A stretch of DNA of 64,000 nucleotides from Anaeromyxobacter dehalogenans 2CP-C (GCF_000013385.1 NC_007760.1:4624001-4688000), one strand, 5' to 3'; positions 15,639 through 24,081 are shown, numbered from the stretch's first letter. A program made the numbers and translations. Notes: generated by a model from the letters alone, not told the origin.

Positions 15639-16505
15639 TTAGCCCGCGGGCGGACCCCGCAGCTCCCCCTCGCGGCGGGCGGGCAGCCGGTCGCCGCGCG
15701 CCACCGCGGCCACGATGCCGGCCAGCGCGCGCACCCCGTCGGTCAGCGCCGCCGGCCCGGGCTGGAGGATGATCGCGCTCCGCAGCTCGTAGAGCTGGTC
15801 GTCCCGCACCGCCGGGACGTCGGCCCACCCCGGCCGCGCCCGGATCACCTCGCGGCGGGCCTTCTTCCCGCACCAGCTCGCCACCACCGCCTCCGGCGCG
15901 CGCCGCGCCACCTCCTCGGGGGCGACGATCCGGCCCTTCGCCGCGTGCGAGGCGCGGGTCTCCGCGCACACGTCCTCGGCGCCCGCCAGCTCCAGCAGCT
16001 CCGAGACCCAGCGGATGCCGGCGATGAGCGGGTCCGGCCACTCCTCGAAGAACACGCGCGGGCGGCGGGGCAGCGCGGCGGCCGACTCGGCCACGCGCGC
16101 CAGGCCGCCCTCCAGCTCGGCCGCGAGCGCCTCCCCCGCCTCGCCGCGGCCGACCGCCGCGGTGACCAGCCGGAGCGTCTGGAGGATCTCGGCCACCGAG
16201 CGCTGGTTCGTGACCAGCACCGGGATCCCGCGCCGCACCAGGTCGCGCGCCACGTCCGCCTGCAGGTCGGAGAAGCCGACCACCAGGTCCGGCCGGAGCG
16301 CCGCGATCGCGTCCCCGTCGGCGGACAGGAACGCGCTCACGCGCGGCTTGCGGCGGGCCTCGGGTGGACGGACCGTGAATCCGGAGACGCCCACCACCAG
16401 GTCGCCCGCGCCGATGCGGTAGAGCGTCTCGGTGGTCTCCTCGGTGAGGCACACCACGCGGCGGGGGTGCGGCGGGGCCTGCGAGAGGAGCGCGGCGAGA
16501 TCCAC
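15639..16505 (-). CDS. Cobalamin/iron-siderophore-binding-like protein (BtuF family)
   Basis: 288 codons. RRVVCLTEETTETLYRIGAG, then VVGVSGFTVRPPEARRKPRV, and DAIAALRPDLVVGFSDLQAD are the BtuF/periplasmic-binding class III pattern. RPRVFFEEWPDPLIAGIRWV begins the second lobe. No signal peptide is visible at the N-terminus: the chain begins directly with a charged helix. So it may be cytoplasmic, or the start may be misplaced upstream. No ABC permease or ATPase lies nearby. It is followed by the sirtuin gene with a 1-base gap, and apaG diverges from it. Confidence 0.8.
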   Translation of the reverse strand: MDLAALLSQAPPHPRRVVCLTEETTETLYRIGAGDLVVGVSGFTVRPPEARRKPRVSAFLSADGDAIAALRPDLVVGFSDLQADVARDLVRRGIPVLVTNQRSVAEILQTLRLVTAAVGRGEAGEALAAELEGGLARVAESAAALPRRPRVFFEEWPDPLIAGIRWVSELLELAGAEDVCAETRASHAAKGRIVAPEEVARRAPEAVVASWCGKKARREVIRARPGWADVPAVRDDQLYELRSAIILQPGPAALTDGVRALAGIVAAVARGDRLPARREGELRGPPAG

Positions 16506-16553
16506 GTTGGGCCACCCTGGCGCGACGGCGCGCCCCGGTTATAAGGGGTGGGC

Positions 16554-16931
16554 GTGTCCACCGCCGTCACCGAGGGCATCGAGGTCACCGTGCGCAGCAC
16601 CTTCCGGCCCGAGCGGTCCGAGCCGGGGAGGTTCCTGTTCTCGTACTCGGTGCGGGTCGTGAACCAGGGAGAGGCGCCGGCGCAGCTCGTGTCGCGCCAC
16701 TGGATCATCGTGGACGCGAACGGCGAGCGCGAGGAGGTGGTGGGCGACGGCGTGGTCGGCCAGCAGCCCCACCTCGAGCCCGGCGAGCACTTCGAGTACA
16801 CCAGCTTCTGCGTGCTGAAGACGCCGCACGGCTCGATGCGCGGCACCTACCGGATGGTGCGCGACGACGGGCAGGCGTTCGACGCGACCATCGCGCCGTT
16901 CCCGCTGGTGGTGCCGGGCTCGCTGAACTGA
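16554..16931 (+). CDS. apaG: ApaG/polymerase-interacting domain protein
   Basis: 125 codons from GTG 16554, chosen because AAGGGG lies 5 bases before it; a GTG two codons upstream overlaps that site. The sequence runs GIEVTVRSTFRPERSE, FLFSYSVRVVNQGEAPAQL, SRHWIIVDANGEREEVVGDG, VVGQQPHLEPGEHFEYTS. These match ApaG along its whole length; the family is about 125 residues. It forms a fibronectin-like fold and is linked to Co2+/Mg2+ homeostasis, but its biochemical role is uncertain. Confidence 0.95.
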   Translation: MSTAVTEGIEVTVRSTFRPERSEPGRFLFSYSVRVVNQGEAPAQLVSRHWIIVDANGEREEVVGDGVVGQQPHLEPGEHFEYTSFCVLKTPHGSMRGTYRMVRDDGQAFDATIAPFPLVVPGSLN

Positions 16932-16947
16932 CCGCGCGCGAGCGCCG

Positions 16948-18384
16948 TCAGCGCCGGACCAGCTCGTCCAGCAGGTCGCGCTCGGTGAGCAGCCCGCGCT
17001 TCAGGAGCGCGCGGAACAGCGCCGCCATCGCCTGCGCGGGCTTCACGATCTCCGGCTCGGCGGGCGCGCCGGCGGCGAGGCGCTCCAGCGCCGCCAGGAT
17101 GGCGCGCTCGCGGTCGGTGAACGGCGACGGGCTGGGCAGCGGCGCGGGCGTGAGCGTGCCCAGCCCCTCCTGCGGGATGGCGCCGAGCAGCGCCGCCCGC
17201 GCGGCCTCCACCTCCTCGGGCTCGGGGTGATCCTCGAGCTCGAGCGAGTGGATCGGCGCGAACGGATTGGCGAGCGGGGCCGGCGCGGGCGCCGGCGCAG
17301 CGGGCGGCGGCGCCGCGACGGCCCGCGGGGACGGTGCCGGGCGCGCGGCGGCGGGCGCCGGCCCGGGGCGGCCCGGCGGCGGGGGCGCGGCCCCGGGGCG
17401 CGGGACGGGCTGCGGCGCCTGGCCGGGCCGGACGGCGCCGGCGGGCGCGGGCGGCGGCGGACGGAACGCGGGCGCGCCGGGCGAGGGCCGGGCGCCCGGG
17501 GGCGGCAGCGTGCCGGGCGCGGGGAGCGGGCGGGTCGGGCCGGCGGGGACGCGGCCGGCGGCAGCGCCGGGCGGCGGCGGCGCGGGGCGGGCGGGCGCGG
17601 TGGGCGCGGGCCCCGGGCGCGGCTGCGGGTGGGCCGCGGGGGCGGCGCCCGGAGCGGACGGGGTGGCGGCGGGAGCGGACGGGGCGGCGGCGGGACCGGG
17701 CGGCCGCGGCGCGGCGGGCGCGGCGGGCCGGGCGACGGGAGCGGGCGCGCCGTCCTGGGCGGGCGCGGCCCCGGGCGGTGGGGCGGCGCGCGGCGCCGCG
17801 GGGCGGGCGGGCCCGGCGGCGGCGCCGCTGCCGAAGAACGCCTCCAGCGCGTCCTTCGAGCCGCCGCCGAACGGATCGAGCACCGCCTCGCCGGGCGGGT
17901 CGTCCGCGTCGAGGTCGAGCGCGATCGCCTCGATGGCGTGGTCGTGCGGGTAGCGGTCCCGCACCGCGGCCGCGATCTCGCGATCCCCGCCGATGCAGAC
18001 CTTCACCTTCCGCCCGGTGCGGAAGCGCAGCTCGTCCACCACCGCCAGGTTGGTGGGATCGGACATCGCCACCGCGAGCGTGCTGGTGTCGGCGCCGAGC
18101 GGGAAGACGTTGTTGCGCAGCGCGAACTCGCGGGGCACGAGGCGCAGCGCCTGCTCCAGCGCGTACGGCTCGAGCGCGTCGAGCCGGGCCACCTCGTAGC
18201 CGTACTTGCGCGACAGCGCCTGGACGATGTCCGCCTCGCCGGCGAGCTTCAGGTCCACGAGCGCCTGGCCGAGCCGGACGCCCCACTGGCGCTGGTGCCC
18301 GAGCGCGGACTGCAGCTGCGTGGCGTCGATGACGCCCGCCTCGAGCAGGAGCTCCCCGAGCCGCCTCTTCCCGATGGCGTCCAT
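16948..18384 (-). CDS. MshEN-domain protein with long Pro/Ala-rich linker
   Basis: 478 codons. Residues 1-155 match the T2SSE_N/MshEN domain: RRLGELLLEAGVIDATQLQSAL, VRLGQALVDLKLAGEADIV, then LVPREFALRNNVFPLGAD and LAVAMSDPTNLAVVDELRF. That domain binds cyclic-di-GMP in MshE-type ATPases. No ATPase follows; instead there is a linker of about 230 residues almost entirely Pro, Ala and Gly. The C-terminal domain of about 75 residues is helical (FTDRERAILAALERL, LFRALLKRGLLTERDLLDEL). It is likely a c-di-GMP-responsive adaptor of type IV pili, secretion or gliding. Last gene of a minus-strand run. Confidence 0.8.
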   Translation of the reverse strand: MDAIGKRRLGELLLEAGVIDATQLQSALGHQRQWGVRLGQALVDLKLAGEADIVQALSRKYGYEVARLDALEPYALEQALRLVPREFALRNNVFPLGADTSTLAVAMSDPTNLAVVDELRFRTGRKVKVCIGGDREIAAAVRDRYPHDHAIEAIALDLDADDPPGEAVLDPFGGGSKDALEAFFGSGAAAGPARPAAPRAAPPPGAAPAQDGAPAPVARPAAPAAPRPPGPAAAPSAPAATPSAPGAAPAAHPQPRPGPAPTAPARPAPPPPGAAAGRVPAGPTRPLPAPGTLPPPGARPSPGAPAFRPPPPAPAGAVRPGQAPQPVPRPGAAPPPPGRPGPAPAAARPAPSPRAVAAPPPAAPAPAPAPLANPFAPIHSLELEDHPEPEEVEAARAALLGAIPQEGLGTLTPAPLPSPSPFTDRERAILAALERLAAGAPAEPEIVKPAQAMAALFRALLKRGLLTERDLLDELVRR

Positions 18385-18464
18385 GCGCGGCGGATCCTAC
18401 CTTCGCCCTGCACGGCCGGTCGAGCCCCTCGGGGCGCGCGCAACCCCGATCCGCCTACATGCGC

Positions 18465-18941
18465 TCAGCGGCCGCCGCCCCCGCCGGACGCGCCGTCCGC
18501 GCGGGTGGCGATGGCGAGCCGGCTCAGGCCGGCGCTGCGGGCGAGCTCCATCACCTGCACCACCCGGCCGTGCGGCACGCCCTCGTCCGCCTGCACCAGC
18601 ACCACCAGCTCCGCGTTCCGCCCGGCCGCGTCGGCGAACGCCGTCGAGAGCGCGTCGTCGGCGAGCACCTTGCCGCCCACCACCGCGCGCCCGTCCGCGA
18701 GCACCGCCACCGCCAGGTCCTGCGGGATCTGCGAGGCCTCGCCCTTCCCGCCCTTCGGCAGGTTGACCTTGAAGCCGCCCTTCTCCTGGCCGGCCTCGGC
18801 GATCGCCGTGGTGGTCACCATGAAGATGATGAGGAGGACGAGGAAGATGTCGGTGAGCGGCGTGATGTTGATGTCGGCGAAGATCCCGCCGCCGACCTCG
18901 TCCTCGCCGCCGTCGCCGTTCGAGGGGCCGCCGAGCGCCAT
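18465..18941 (-). CDS. ExbD/TolR-family biopolymer transport protein
   Basis: 158 codons. A short cytoplasmic N-terminus, GGIFADINITPLTDIFLVLL, leads into one transmembrane helix with the Asp of the TPLTDIFLVLLIIFM motif, which is the proton-coupling residue of the family. The periplasmic domain ends QADEGVPHGRVVQVMELARSAGLSRLAIATR. It partners the TolQ/ExbB-type channel encoded 3 bases upstream. The pair converts proton flow into force on an energy-transducing protein. No TonB or TolA is encoded next to it in this window. Confidence 0.92.
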   Translation of the reverse strand: MALGGPSNGDGGEDEVGGGIFADINITPLTDIFLVLLIIFMVTTTAIAEAGQEKGGFKVNLPKGGKGEASQIPQDLAVAVLADGRAVVGGKVLADDALSTAFADAAGRNAELVVLVQADEGVPHGRVVQVMELARSAGLSRLAIATRADGASGGGGGR

Positions 18942-18944
18942 CCC

Positions 18945-19646
18945 TTAGCCCTCCCCGGCCGTGCGCGCCGCGGGCTCCTGCGGGCGGGCGCCGCCGGCGA
19001 GGACCTCCTTCACGATCTCGAGGTACTCCTCGGTGAGCAGGCGGAGCTGCAGCGCGAGCTTCTGCACGTGCACGTTGAGGAAGTTGAAGATCACCACCGC
19101 CTCGATGGCCACCGCGATGCCGCCGGCGGTGGTCACGAGCGCCTCGGAGATGCCGGCCGCCACCACCGTGAAGCCGCCCTGCCCGGTCGCGGCCATCTGC
19201 CGGAACGCGTGCATGATGCCGACCACGGTGCCGAACAGGCCCACGAACGGCGCGGTCGCGCCGACGGTGCCGAGGATCCACAGGTTGCGGCGGAGCTTCA
19301 GGTTCACCTGCTGGCGCTCGCGCTCCACCGCCGCGGTGATCTTCTCCGCGGTGGGCGCCGGGGTCCGGCCGCCGGGGCCCGGCCGCGGCGCCACGGCCAC
19401 GAGGCCGGCCAGGAACACGTCGGCCGCCGGCGAGCCGGAGCGCTCGCACTGCGCGCGCCCGTCCTCGAGATCGCCGCGGTAGAGCGCCCGGGTGACCGCG
19501 TCGGCGAGGCTCTTCGCCCGGGCGGTGAAGCCCCAGAGCGCGATGCCGCGCTCGATGGCCACCGCGAGCGCGATGACCGAGCACGCGACGATGATCCACA
19601 TCGACGCGCTGCCGGTCTTCATGATGCCGACGAGGCTGGTGTCCAA
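18945..19646 (-). CDS. TolQ/ExbB/MotA-family proton channel protein
   Basis: 233 codons from TTG 19646, with GGAG 8 bases upstream; an ATG at 19622 is the alternative. Three transmembrane helices are visible: one near the N-terminus (MWIIVACSVIALAVAI), and two after residue 120 (LGTVGATAPFVGLFGTVVGI and EALVTTAGGIAVAIEAVVIFNFLN). The GLFGTVVGIMHAF segment is a family signature. Together with the ExbD-like product downstream it forms an inner-membrane proton-driven motor. A 118-base gap separates it from the lipoprotein gene before it, so an internal promoter is possible. Confidence 0.92.
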   Translation of the reverse strand: MDTSLVGIMKTGSASMWIIVACSVIALAVAIERGIALWGFTARAKSLADAVTRALYRGDLEDGRAQCERSGSPAADVFLAGLVAVAPRPGPGGRTPAPTAEKITAAVERERQQVNLKLRRNLWILGTVGATAPFVGLFGTVVGIMHAFRQMAATGQGGFTVVAAGISEALVTTAGGIAVAIEAVVIFNFLNVHVQKLALQLRLLTEEYLEIVKEVLAGGARPQEPAARTAGEG

Positions 19647-19764
19647 GGTGCGTCTCCGGGGTGGGGAACGGAGGGAGTCTAACCGCGGCCTCGCGCCGGC
19701 GGGGGGCTTCTCGGTCCCTCGGCGGCGAACGCCCGGGGGGCGGCGCGCATTCCCCCGCCGCCCG

Positions 19765-20637
19765 TCAGTCGGCCCGGCCGGGGGACCCGGGAGCGGGCGC
19801 CGGCTCGGCGCGGAACAGGTCCGGCGGCGGCGGCGCGGAGGCGGCGTCGAGCTCGACCACGCGCGCGCCGCGCGGCGGGTCCAGGCGGAACAGGGCGGGC
19901 TCGAGCGCCGGGTTCACCTCCACCTCGCGCCAGCGCAGCTCGAGCCGCACGCGCGGGCGCTCCGCGCGCAGCTTCACCTCGAAGGGGAAGCGGCCCTCGC
20001 CCGCGGGCGAGAACGCGCCGAACGCGAGGTCGTACTCGCCCGGCCCGCCGCCCTCGACCGTGCGCCACGAGCGCTCCACCGCCGCGCTCGGGCCGACCCG
20101 CAGCACCTGCGCCCGCGGGCCCGCCTCCAGCGTGAGCGCGACGTGGCCGGGCCCGGGCTCGGCGGCGGTGGGCCGGCCGTCGAGGAGCGGCGCGCCGCCG
20201 CACAGGATCCGCACCAGCTCGCCCGCGGTGAGCGGCAGCGGCACGAGGCGCGCCAGGTTCTCCGGGGTCGCCTCCCCGCGGTAGAGCACCTTGCTGCGCG
20301 CGTCGTAGAGCGAGAAGCGCCCGTCGGCCGCGACCAGCACGGCGGCCACGTTCCCGAAGAAGTCGAGCGTCTCGAGGTGCAGCCGGTCCGGCACCTCCGC
20401 CGCCAGGAACTGCGAGACGGTGCCGGACTGCCCCTGCGCGTCCACGGAGACGCGCGCCTCGCCGCGCACCGCGCGCACCCGCGCCTGCGTGGCCTGCACC
20501 TGCGCGAGCAGCGCCGCGGGGTCGAGCGACAGGTCGGGGGGCGGCACGCGCGGGCGGCACCCCGCGACGGCCAGCGCGGCGAGCGCGAGCGCGGCGAGGT
20601 GGGGCGGCGCGAGGGCGAAGCGGGGTCGCGTGGGCAT
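19765..20637 (-). CDS. LolA/LolB-like (DUF4292) outer-membrane lipoprotein
   Basis: 290 codons. The N-terminus has a hydrophobic stretch ending LALAALAVAGC, a lipobox with Cys near residue 27. The rest is beta-rich: VRAVRGEARVSVDAQGQSGTVSQFLAAEVPDRLHLETLDFFGNVAAVLV and FSLYDARSKVLYRGEATPEN are given here only by their short motifs GEARVSV, PDRLHLET and SLYDARS. These match DUF4292/LolB-like lipoprotein folds that carry hydrophobic cargo. The role is probably outer-membrane biogenesis. Its gene is 9 bases after the TatT-like lipoprotein gene, so both are likely co-translated. Confidence 0.7.
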   Translation of the reverse strand: MPTRPRFALAPPHLAALALAALAVAGCRPRVPPPDLSLDPAALLAQVQATQARVRAVRGEARVSVDAQGQSGTVSQFLAAEVPDRLHLETLDFFGNVAAVLVAADGRFSLYDARSKVLYRGEATPENLARLVPLPLTAGELVRILCGGAPLLDGRPTAAEPGPGHVALTLEAGPRAQVLRVGPSAAVERSWRTVEGGGPGEYDLAFGAFSPAGEGRFPFEVKLRAERPRVRLELRWREVEVNPALEPALFRLDPPRGARVVELDAASAPPPPDLFRAEPAPAPGSPGRAD

Positions 20638-20646
20638 CGGCGGGTC

Positions 20647-21537
20647 CTAGAACAGGCGGCCGGCGCGCTCCAGCAGCGCCTTCGCCCGGCGGCGCGCCAC
20701 CTCGCGCTCCGGGACGCGATCGGGATCGCCGCCGTCGCCGGGCGCGAGCACCTCGCCGAGGAGCCGCTCGAACAGCGCGCGATCCTGCACCAGCACGGCG
20801 TAGGTCTCCGCCTCGGCGACGCGGGCCAGCGGCTCGGCGGGGAACAGCGTCCGGGCGCGATCGAAGTGGGCGCGCGCCGCGGCCGCGCCCCCGCCGGCCG
20901 CGACCGGGAGCGCCGCGCGCCAGGCGCCCAGGGCGCGGTGCGGGCCGGCCGCGTCCACGCGCTCGTCGAGCGCGGCCGCGCGCGACATCATGGCGAGCGT
21001 CGCGTCCTTCACCGCGAGCACCGCGGCGTAGCCGCTCGTCTGCGCCGAGCGCATCGCGCCGAGCGCGAGCCAGTAGAGCGCCTCGGCGCCGGGCGCCTCC
21101 ACCCGCGCCGCGGCCGCGGCCGGATCGTCGCCGCGGTCGATGGCCTGCGCCCACGCCGGCGAGAGCGCCCGCAGCGCCCGCTCGGCCGCGCGCGCGGACG
21201 CGTCCCAGGCCGGCCGGGCGCGCGCGGGATCGTCCGCGGCCAGGCCGGCGAACGCCTCGGCGCGCGCGAGGCGCAGCTCGGGGACCGGGTCGCCGGGGCG
21301 GACCGCCGCGGCGCGCCCGTACGCGGCCACCGCCTCGGCGAGGCGGGCCGGCTCGTCGCGATCCGCGTAGGCGCGGTCGCCCTCCGCGAGCGCCTGCTCG
21401 TAGCGCTCGGCGGCGGCGCGCGCGGCGTCGGGCGAGGTGGGCGGCGGCGCCTCGGCGGCGCGCCGGCATCCCGGCCCGCCAAGGGCCACGGCGGCCGCGG
21501 CCGCCAGGGCGGCCAGGGTCGTTCGGGAGGCGTTCAC
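20647..21537 (-). CDS. TatT-like TPR lipoprotein (TRAP transporter T-component family)
   Basis: 296 codons. A signal sequence ends AAAVALGGPGC, a plausible lipobox at Cys24. Helical repeats follow, with ALYWLALGAMRSAQTSGY and RALGAWRAALPVAAGGG. The C-terminal AETYAVLVQDRALFERLLGEVL resembles the conserved tail of TatT proteins of TRAP transporters, where Tp0956 is the reference. TRAP P, Q and M subunits are absent from this window, so it may serve another envelope process with its neighbours. The last third, REVARRRAKALLERAGRLF, is a charged helix. Confidence 0.65.
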   Translation of the reverse strand: MNASRTTLAALAAAAAVALGGPGCRRAAEAPPPTSPDAARAAAERYEQALAEGDRAYADRDEPARLAEAVAAYGRAAAVRPGDPVPELRLARAEAFAGLAADDPARARPAWDASARAAERALRALSPAWAQAIDRGDDPAAAAARVEAPGAEALYWLALGAMRSAQTSGYAAVLAVKDATLAMMSRAAALDERVDAAGPHRALGAWRAALPVAAGGGAAAARAHFDRARTLFPAEPLARVAEAETYAVLVQDRALFERLLGEVLAPGDGGDPDRVPEREVARRRAKALLERAGRLF

Positions 21538-21562
21538 GGTGCGTGGCTCCGGCGGGCGGGCG

Positions 21563-22543
21563 TCACCGCCGCTTCTTCCCGCCCGGCTTGCGGCCCGGGG
21601 CGCGGGCGCGCGCGCTGGCCGCCTTCTCCTTGCGGGCCGGCCGCTTCGCCGGGTGCGGCCGCGCAGGGCCCTTCCCCTTCCCCGCGGCGGGGCGCTTCGC
21701 GGCGGGGCGCGCGGCGGCGACCGGGCGCTTCGGCTTCGCCGCCGGCGGCGGCGGACGCGCGGCCGGCGCCGGGCGCGCCGCGGGCCCCGGCGGGCGCGAC
21801 GGCGGCGCCGGGCGGGCGGTGGGCGCGGGCGGGCGGGCTGCCTGCGCCGGCGCTCGGGGCGGGGTGGCCGCGGGCCGGGCGGGCGCGGCGGCGGGCGGGG
21901 CTGCAGGGCGGGCGGCGGCGGGCGCGCCGGGGCGCGGCGGGGCCGGGGGCGGCGCGAGCGGGCGCGGCGGCGCCAGCGCGCGGCCGGTGACCGGGGCCGG
22001 ACGCGGCGGCTGCGCGCGCGACAGCTTCGCGAGCCGGGCCTCCTCCTCCGCCGGCGTCACCACCAGCGGCGGCTGGCCGGCGCGCTGCCGGGTCTCGTCC
22101 TCGGCGCTGTAGTAGAGCTGGAACCCGGCGATGCCGCGCACCACCAGCTCGCCCCGCTGGTTCTCGGCCCAGGTCTCGATGTCCACCGCGTAGCGGCCGC
22201 CCTCCTCGAAGCGCCGGTCCACCACGCGGCCGCGGACGGTGAGCACGTCGCCGGGCCAGACGATCTTCACGAACCGCGCCTGGAACCTTCGCAGCCGCGC
22301 CCCGCGCACCCAGTCCATCACCAGCTCGCCCAGGAACCCCATGCTGAGCATGCCGGGGGCGAGCGCGCTGGGGAAGCCGGCGTTCTTCGCGTGGACCTCG
22401 TCGATGCAGAGCGGGTTCCAGTCCTCGGCCGCGCCGGCGTAGCGCGCGATCTGCAGGCGGTCCACCGGCGGCTTCACCAGGGGGGGCAGCTCGTCCCCCA
22501 CCTTGACCGCCTCGAAGTAGAGCTGGCGTGCGGTGAGCGTCAT
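21563..22543 (-). CDS. MaoC-like hydratase with long Pro/Ala/Lys-rich C-terminal tail
   Basis: 326 codons. Residues 1-150 form a MaoC hotdog domain: YAGAAEDWNPLCIDEVHAKNAGF contains the catalytic Asp/His of the hydratase motif (DxNPxHxDxxxA-like), then ALAPGMLSMGFLGELVMDW and VWPGDVLTVRGRVVDRR. The remaining 175 residues are low complexity: Pro/Ala-rich first, then strongly basic (KPKRPVAAARPAAKRPAAG and similar). The tail resembles eukaryotic histone H1 tails or nucleoid proteins. The enzyme part should hydrate an enoyl thioester together with its neighbour at 22.6 kb. The tail's purpose is unknown. Confidence 0.8.
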   Translation of the reverse strand: MTLTARQLYFEAVKVGDELPPLVKPPVDRLQIARYAGAAEDWNPLCIDEVHAKNAGFPSALAPGMLSMGFLGELVMDWVRGARLRRFQARFVKIVWPGDVLTVRGRVVDRRFEEGGRYAVDIETWAENQRGELVVRGIAGFQLYYSAEDETRQRAGQPPLVVTPAEEEARLAKLSRAQPPRPAPVTGRALAPPRPLAPPPAPPRPGAPAAARPAAPPAAAPARPAATPPRAPAQAARPPAPTARPAPPSRPPGPAARPAPAARPPPPAAKPKRPVAAARPAAKRPAAGKGKGPARPHPAKRPARKEKAASARARAPGRKPGGKKRR

Positions 22544-22550
22544 CGTCTCC

Positions 22551-22985
22551 TCAGCGGCGCAGCAGCAGCGTCTCGCGCGACCGGAACACCACCTTGCCCT
22601 CCGGATCGCGCCCCTCGTCCTCGAGCACGAGGACGTCGGTGGGGCCGCTCGCGCCGGCGCGCTCCTGCACGTCGGCCACCCGGGTCACCACGGTGATGCG
22701 ATCGCCGGCCACCAGCGGCCGGGCGTACTCGAACTGCTGCTCGCCGTGCAGCACCGAGCGCGTGCCGAGGTCGAGCGAGTGGCGGAAGCGCTCGTTGGAG
22801 GTGAGCGCCGCCGGGAACGTCGGCGGGGCGACCAGCGCCGGGAAGCCCGCGGCCCGGGCGATGGCCTCGTCCTGGTAGAGCGGGTTGGGATCGCCGAGCG
22901 CCTCGGCGAAGCGGCGGATCGCGCCGCGCTCCACCTCGTGGACCACCGGCTCGCTCTCCCTGCCGATCAGCGATCTGTCGAGCAT
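22551..22985 (-). CDS. MaoC N-terminal (FAS1-type) dehydratase domain protein
   Basis: 144 codons. EVERGAIRRFAEALGDPNPLY, then ARAAGFPALVAPPTFPAALT, and LHGEQQFEYARPLVAGDRI match the MaoC_dehydrat_N family. Such proteins pair with a separate MaoC domain to form a heterodimeric (R)-hydratase/dehydratase, as in mycobacterial HadAB. The partner gene begins 7 bases downstream, which supports a dimer. Its physiological thioester is not clear from context: the gene upstream is an amino-acid-dehydrogenase-like protein, not a fatty-acid enzyme. Confidence 0.85.
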   Translation of the reverse strand: MLDRSLIGRESEPVVHEVERGAIRRFAEALGDPNPLYQDEAIARAAGFPALVAPPTFPAALTSNERFRHSLDLGTRSVLHGEQQFEYARPLVAGDRITVVTRVADVQERAGASGPTDVLVLEDEGRDPEGKVVFRSRETLLLRR

Positions 22986-22997
22986 GCGCCCTCTCGT

Positions 22998-23987
22998 TCA
23001 CCGGCCCGCGGGCAGGTCGAGCACCGTGACGAGCCCGCGCAGCTCCGTCACCGCCACCGCCGCGTTCACCACCGCCGCGGCGGTGGCCGCGTCGCCGGGG
23101 ATGCCGCCCGGCACGACCAGCCGGAGCGGCGGGTCCGCGTCCAGCTCGACCTCGTCGCGCGGGTCGTCGGCGTCCACCGCGATCGTCAGCTCGAGCCGCA
23201 CCACCTCGCGCTCGTCGGCGAACACGCGCGCGACCTGGGTGAAGCCGGCCACCTGCCCGCGCCGGACCGGCACCGGGCCGCCCCGCGCGTCCTCCTCCGC
23301 GACGAGCGGCGCGAGCTCCTCGTCCACCTCGTCCACGCCGAGCCCGAGCCCGGTGGCGGCCAGCGCGGCCGACTCGGCCAGGCCGACGTGCCCGACCTCG
23401 CCGCGCTCGGCGGCCTCGTGGAACGCGTCCTCCGTCAGGCCCGCGCCGATCTTCCGCAGCAGCGCCGCGCGCCGGCGCGACGCGTCCACCACGCGCAGCC
23501 CGCGCACGTGGCGCACCGGGCCGGTGGCGTGGCCGAGCACCGCGGCCAGCCGGTCGAGCACGAAGCCCGGGTTGGCGCCGGTGCCGAGCACCGCCACGTT
23601 GCGCTGCTCGCAGAGCCGGTCGAGCGCGTCGGCGGCCTCCTCGTGGCGCAGCCACGGGTAGGCGAGCTCCTCGCACGTGGACACGACCGACAGCCCGGCG
23701 CGCACCGCGCGCTCGACGTCGGGGCGGACCGCGTCGAGCGTGCTCGCGGTCGCGAGCAGCAGCACGCCCCCCTTCGCCGCGGCGAGCGCCGCCTTCGGGT
23801 CCGCCGCGATCTTCAGGGCGGGCGCGGGGACGCCGAGCAGCTCGCCGAGCGGGCGCCCTGCCAGCGACGGGTCGGAGTCCACCGCCGCCACCAGCTCGAG
23901 GTCCGGACGGGCCAGCGCGGCGCGGGCGATCGCCCGTCCGATCTCGCCGAGGCCCATCACCACCACCGGGATGCCGCGCGCGTCCAA
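22998..23987 (-). CDS. DapB-N/diaminopentanoate dehydrogenase-like oxidoreductase
   Basis: 329 codons from TTG 23987, preceded by GGAGGGG; a longer in-frame reading from ATG 24038 would start inside the likely 5' leader. The N-terminus GIPVVVMGLGEIGRAIARAAL is a dinucleotide-binding Rossmann fold. STCEELAYPWLRH and VLGTGANPGFVLDRL are hallmark motifs of 2,4-diaminopentanoate dehydrogenase (Ord)-like proteins of the dihydrodipicolinate reductase superfamily. It probably reduces or oxidises an amino/keto substrate with NAD(P). A consensus-like promoter lies 58 bases upstream. It leads a run with two MaoC-like genes. Confidence 0.85.
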   Translation of the reverse strand: MDARGIPVVVMGLGEIGRAIARAALARPDLELVAAVDSDPSLAGRPLGELLGVPAPALKIAADPKAALAAAKGGVLLLATASTLDAVRPDVERAVRAGLSVVSTCEELAYPWLRHEEAADALDRLCEQRNVAVLGTGANPGFVLDRLAAVLGHATGPVRHVRGLRVVDASRRRAALLRKIGAGLTEDAFHEAAERGEVGHVGLAESAALAATGLGLGVDEVDEELAPLVAEEDARGGPVPVRRGQVAGFTQVARVFADEREVVRLELTIAVDADDPRDEVELDADPPLRLVVPGGIPGDAATAAAVVNAAVAVTELRGLVTVLDLPAGR

Positions 23988-24051
23988 ACGCCCCTCCGGA
24001 GGACCCGGGCGACGTGGCCTCGATCGCCGGATCTTCAAAGATTCACGGGCA

Positions 24052-24081
24052 TTTATAGTGCACGTGATCGGGGCCTATCAA
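24052..24081 (-). promoter_or_regulatory. Sigma-70-like promoter for the DapB-like operon
   Basis: Read on the minus strand: TTGATA (24081-24076), an 18-base spacer, then TATAAA (24057-24052). This is close to the housekeeping consensus in otherwise GC-rich DNA. Predicted start is near 24045, about 58 bases before the TTG start at 23987. Confidence 0.6.
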
